This document shows, in pieces, positions 19,416-23,092 of a DNA stretch of 23,092 bases. How positions within the stretch are numbered: position 1 is the first letter of the stretch; every line of letters begins with the position of its first letter. Where the stretch lies: positions 1-23,092 of the forward strand of contig JADGJH010000263.1 in NCBI GenBank assembly GCA_027596945.1. Direction: 5' to 3'. The position numbers and the translations under genes are program-made. This DNA comes from Physocladia obscura (lineage: Eukaryota > Chytridiomycota > Chytridiomycetes > Chytridiales > Chytriomycetaceae). A model generated the notes under the pieces. The model searched no databases. It was not told where the DNA came from and saw only the letters and a list, made by a program, of their open reading frames with translations.

Positions 19416-22400
19416 AAAAAGAAGCCAAAATTTTTAAAATTTTTTTTTTCGCGTTGAAGAAAACAAAAAATAATTATATTATTCACAAATAATAATATTA
19501 GAGTGTAACTTCTTCAAAAAAGTGAAACTTTGGCCAGAAAACAGTTCAAAAACAAAGTAATGAATGTTTACAATAAGAGCCAGTTTTTCATGAATTTGAC
19601 TTTATGCAAGTTTCTTTCCAGTTGCAACAAATTCGTGATGAAAACAGGGATTACTAATAAATCAATTGATAATAATTCATAAAGATAAAGGAGTGAGTGA
19701 AATGAGTGAAACTAGTTTTGGTGGAGGAAAGTCCAATTTTTTTTTTTGCTTTTTGGAGTAAAACATGTAGGCACTTTTGAACTTGAAATCATTTAATTTT
19801 CTATACCTCTCATCAACAAATCCCTCTCAAAAATTCTTTCAATTAATTTAATGTTTAAAAATTTCCTTTTTGTATTGACATGCAGTTCAGAAGGAAAATA
19901 AAGTATCTGAACAGATTTTTAATAACAAAACCCCAATTATAGATTTTTCCTTTAATAATTCATGGTGTTTATATTGTTTGATCTATCCATACAACATCTT
20001 CTCAAGCTAGTACTTGTATTTTAAGTATCTGTTTGCTTTGCCAAAGCTTCGTTTTGAAAAAAAAAGCATTTTCAAAAATACTTCTTTGACTCGTTTAATT
20101 GATTTAAAGTCAGATGATGCATTGATGAATGGCCAATGTCCAAAACATATTAATTTCAAAGAACATATATGAATCCAATTTCACTTGAATAAATCTAATT
20201 ACCAAAAGTAATTATTTGCTGTTACCATTTTCATCAATTTTTTTGAAAGGACTATTTCAAAAATCCATATATAAAAACTGTGTCAACATTAATTGCAATT
20301 CTTGAATTTCACTATGAATGAAATAAGCTTTATATTCTTTCACAGTATCTAATAAATAATTAACTATTATTTAACATATATACAGCTTGTATAACATAAT
20401 TTATTTCTAAATCTAACAGGAGATACCTAAAGTGGCTGTTAGATTGCTAGAGGTGTAACCAAGGACACAATGAAGAAAGCTAACAGAAAGTGTCAGATGG
20501 CAGTCCTTTGTTTCATCTGACAAGCATTTGGCATCTCCCAGTATTTTTCAAGAAAAGAAAACCAAGCTGACAAAGAATTTTTGAAAGTAAACCAAAGAAA
20601 ACATAAATTGTTTTCTGATTGGGCTATTCAACAAGTCAAAACAAAAAAAACAAAAAATGAAAAAAGAAAATGAATTAAAAAAATTTATTCATCAATGGAA
20701 AAATGAAACAATGGTTAAGTTTACTTGCATAAAAGGTGTGGCTGTTAAACAAACACACATTGAAGTTTGCTGAAATTCAGATATATCTAATGTCAATGCA
20801 CTTATTGTATATGAAAAGGAGCAACTTCAAAAAAAGTACAGGAATGAGTTTCTTGCCAGCCATCAAAGTTCTGCACACAAGTTTAATATCTAACTCCCAT
20901 AAAATTGGATGGTTCATGCTTCTAGACCTTGTCAAAGGATTAAAACTATGTGAGAATGTGTATCATACCAACAGACTATGGGAAATTGAGTTGGCTGCAA
21001 TGGCACTAAGATTAAATACCAAAAAAGTGAGGTTTTTCCTCTACAAGATGCGGCAATGATTGCAATAAGGATTACTAGCTTTTTTGCAATGGCAAAACTA
21101 TAAAATCGTAATGGACATTGTTCAATCAAAAATGTATTTTTGGGTTGTTGTATATTTATAGACAAACATTAATAAGTAAATTTGAATGTGTTCACCGCCT
21201 AGCATGATAGTCCCTGTATAACAGCACACTTTCCAACTCATCTATGAAAATCATCAAGTGAGACAGATAGCATCAAAATGCACATACATCATCAAACTGG
21301 ATTTTAAAGTATTATTAAGCAATTTGGACATTTGTCAACAGAAACATTTTTGTACAAAGCCAACCAGACTTTTGTGAGAGATCTCTGGAATTTTGCAGAT
21401 TTACATGCTGCAATTACAGATAATTCTTTCAGTATTTGACAGTAGCAATTTGCTTACAAATACCTGATTTGGAGCATTATCTTATTCATGTGATTATACT
21501 TTACTTCTTTATTGTGATCACAGGACAGTCTTGTAAATTGCTATTTCCTGCTGTCCTGCCTTGCATCTCTTGTTTTTCTTGGGATTTTTGGCTGGAGCTC
21601 AATTAGCTATATAGCTTTCTATTTGGTTTGATCAAGCTTGAAAGTCATTCTTCTGAGTTTTGGTAGGCTAATCTGGAGTCAAAGTATCCTGTTATTGACA
21701 GTGTGAAGCTGTCTCTATCTCTTCTTTGTATCTACAATTGAGATTTGCTATTATTGAAACTGGCCACAATAAGCCAGGCAACACATAAGACAAAATATAT
21801 CAAATTTTTGTCTACTTTTTGCAACTCAAATGGAAATATGCATATGTTTTATGTTTTCACTTTGAGTCATAACTATGGTCTCAATAACTCTGCTACCAGC
21901 AACAAAATCAAAAATTCTTCAACACAATGTTGAAATCTTTGTTACAGCAGCAGGAATGAACAAAATGGAACAAAAACAGAAATAGTGATGCAGATCCTAA
22001 CCAGATTTGTAGTGCAAGAAAAATTGATTCAATATGGAAAACACACACTGGCACTACAATGTGAAGTCTCAGACCATGTATCATTAATTCTGTTATACAT
22101 TACACTGTTACCAATATATTAATCATTCTACTCCACTTATAATTCTTTTTATTATTATATAGACTCTTCTTTTGTATAATACAAGACTTGTGGTTATTGG
22201 CACCAAGTAATATACTAGTAGTAGCAGTTGCTGCATCATGGAAATTGAGAGTACTGAATGAAAAACCCCCAAATGAAACTGAACACAAACACAATCATAA
22301 ATTGTTTGAAAAAAATTTAAAGAAAGAAAGGAGATAAACTTGTGTTTGCAGATAATATAAGTATAATAAGGAGAAGGACTTTTTCTGACTCAAGTTAATC

Positions 22401-22787
22401 GTGGAGCTGTAAGTTGGTGGCACTTGGGGAACAAGAGAGTAAGGGGCAATTTCAGAATGCAGAGAGAAACCACAATGAAACTGTATTCTTCTTGTATCTT
22501 CAAAAGAACAAGAGGTGTTCTTTGCATTATTAGAAGTATAATTTCAGTTTTTTTGTTTTGTTTTTATGTTTGTGCAATTATGTCCGAATATGGAATGTTT
22601 GACTTTGAATTTGCCAAACGCGGGAAAAAATGGCGTAAAAAAAGGGGAAAAAAATCATGGACAAACTATGGAGGTAGAGAGAGGTTTACAACGCCAAAAA
22701 CGCCAGGCGCGCGCGCGCACTGGGAGAAAACAGCGACAGAGTGAGAGGGATGAAAAAACAAGTACACAATATAATTTTCAAGAAAAA
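19416..22787. other. AT-rich spacer, 3.4 kb, no supported gene
   Basis: The region starts with the AT-rich 3' flank of PP4 and ends with the promoter of histone H1. Open frames here (for example 20736-21059 from a GTG, and 22424-22744) match no family and are probably chance. It contains repeat copy B. Near 22707-22718 there is a short alternating GC run (six GC units) that stands out in AT-rich DNA, about 70 bp before the H1 start; it might be part of a GGCGCG/E2F-like promoter element. Confidence 0.5.
20285..20395. repeat. Dispersed repeat, copy B
   Basis: A 111-bp partner of 15161-15290, in the same orientation and about 5.1 kb away. It begins AACATTAATTGCAATTCTTG and ends CAGCTTGTATAAC. 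It lacks the extra internal block of copy A. No coding sequence or terminal repeats were recognised. Confidence 0.65.
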
Positions 22788-22976
22788 ATGAGTGACACTG
22801 AAAGTGCAACAGCAACACCCACAAAGACTGCCACGGCCAGCGCTGCGGCTGCACCAACATCCGCAGCGCCAACCGCCGCCGCCGGCGAAGCCAAGAAGGC
22901 GGCAAAGAAGCGCGCGGCAAAGAAGGCCGACCATCCTACGTGGAAAGACATGATTGTGCAGGCGATCATTCACCTG
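22788..22976 (+). CDS. HHO1: Linker histone H1, first exon (gene runs off the window)
   Basis: Sixty-three codons from ATG 22788. The first 30 residues are Ala, Thr and Ser-rich, followed by a Lys/Ala tract (GEAKKAAKKRAAKKA). The start of the winged-helix globular domain follows: HPTWKDMIVQAIIHL, matching the H1/H5 pattern HPxYxxMIxxAIxxLK. At 22977 a GTAAAC donor follows, and the in-frame translation beyond it (Pro/Cys-rich) no longer looks like H1, so I end the exon there; the rest is outside the window. H1 binds linker DNA between nucleosomes in the nucleus. The start context AAAAAATGAGTG resembles those of PP4 and other genes here. An HMG or other basic protein is a less likely alternative. 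Confidence 0.88.
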
Positions 22977-23092
22977 GTAAACAACGCTCCCGGCCATTCT
23001 CCTTCTTGTCTGCGGCTCCCCAACAAACTCTCCTGCGCCACCGCCTTCTTCCGGCCGCCCTGCCTTCCCGTGCCCCCGCGTACCACTTGTCC

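Noticed and set aside
20736..21059. 107-codon plus-strand frame in the AT-rich spacer
   Set aside because: Starts at GTG, has no recognised domain and is of a length expected by chance.
22424..22744. 106-codon frame upstream of histone H1
   Set aside because: Composition is irregular, with a Lys-rich tail from A-rich DNA; no family similarity, and it overlaps the likely H1 promoter.
1..23092. tRNA, rRNA, spliceosomal RNA, CRISPR array or transposase
   Set aside because: I looked for conserved tRNA arm words, U6/U2/U5 signatures, regularly spaced repeats and transposase motifs by eye and found none; a covariance-model scan would be decisive.

Overview
This window is eukaryotic nuclear DNA, most likely from an early-diverging (chytrid-like) fungus. 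It has short spliceosomal introns (50 to 239 bp, GT-AG, with very variable donor sites), standard stop codons, A-rich start contexts and AT-rich spacers separating GC-richer genes. It holds an animal-like HEATR6 together with fungal-type housekeeping genes. The assignment to fungi is inference; I could not search a database.

Layout, left to right. (1) 1-1324, minus: mevalonate kinase, with its 3' end beyond the left edge. (2) 1325-3902: AT-rich spacer with one good hairpin. (3) 3903-4442, plus: a one-exon GNAT acetyltransferase. (4) 4443-5444: spacer with two weak coding candidates. (5) 5445-8972, minus: a nine-exon HEATR6-like protein, divergent from (6) 9256-9661, plus: dynein light chain LC8, followed in tandem by (7) 9813-10958, plus: the CAAX endoprotease RCE1. 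(8) 11386-12957, plus: a three-RRM protein of the Nam8/TIA-1/RBP45 type. (9) 12958-16486: pyrimidine-rich 3' flank, a decayed TRAF-zinc-finger sequence and one copy of a dispersed repeat. (10) 16487-17221, plus: a PRELI/Ups2-like lipid-transfer protein, convergent with (11) 17400-17696, minus: MOZART1, which is divergent from (12) 17761-19415, plus: the PP4 catalytic subunit; only 64 bp separate the last two starts. (13) 19416-22787: AT-rich spacer with the second repeat copy. (14) 22788 to the right edge, plus: the first exon of a linker histone H1.

Exon structures were worked out by hand from conserved protein families and reading phase, and every multi-exon model closes in frame. I saw no transposase, CRISPR array, tRNA, rRNA or obvious new defence or metabolic system. 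The points most worth following are the 64-bp shared MZT1/PP4 promoter, the U-rich tracts after weak 5' splice sites (all six introns of the Nam8/TIA-1-like gene have them), a stopless 66-bp intron in HEATR6, and the AT-rich spacers with repeat and gene relics.
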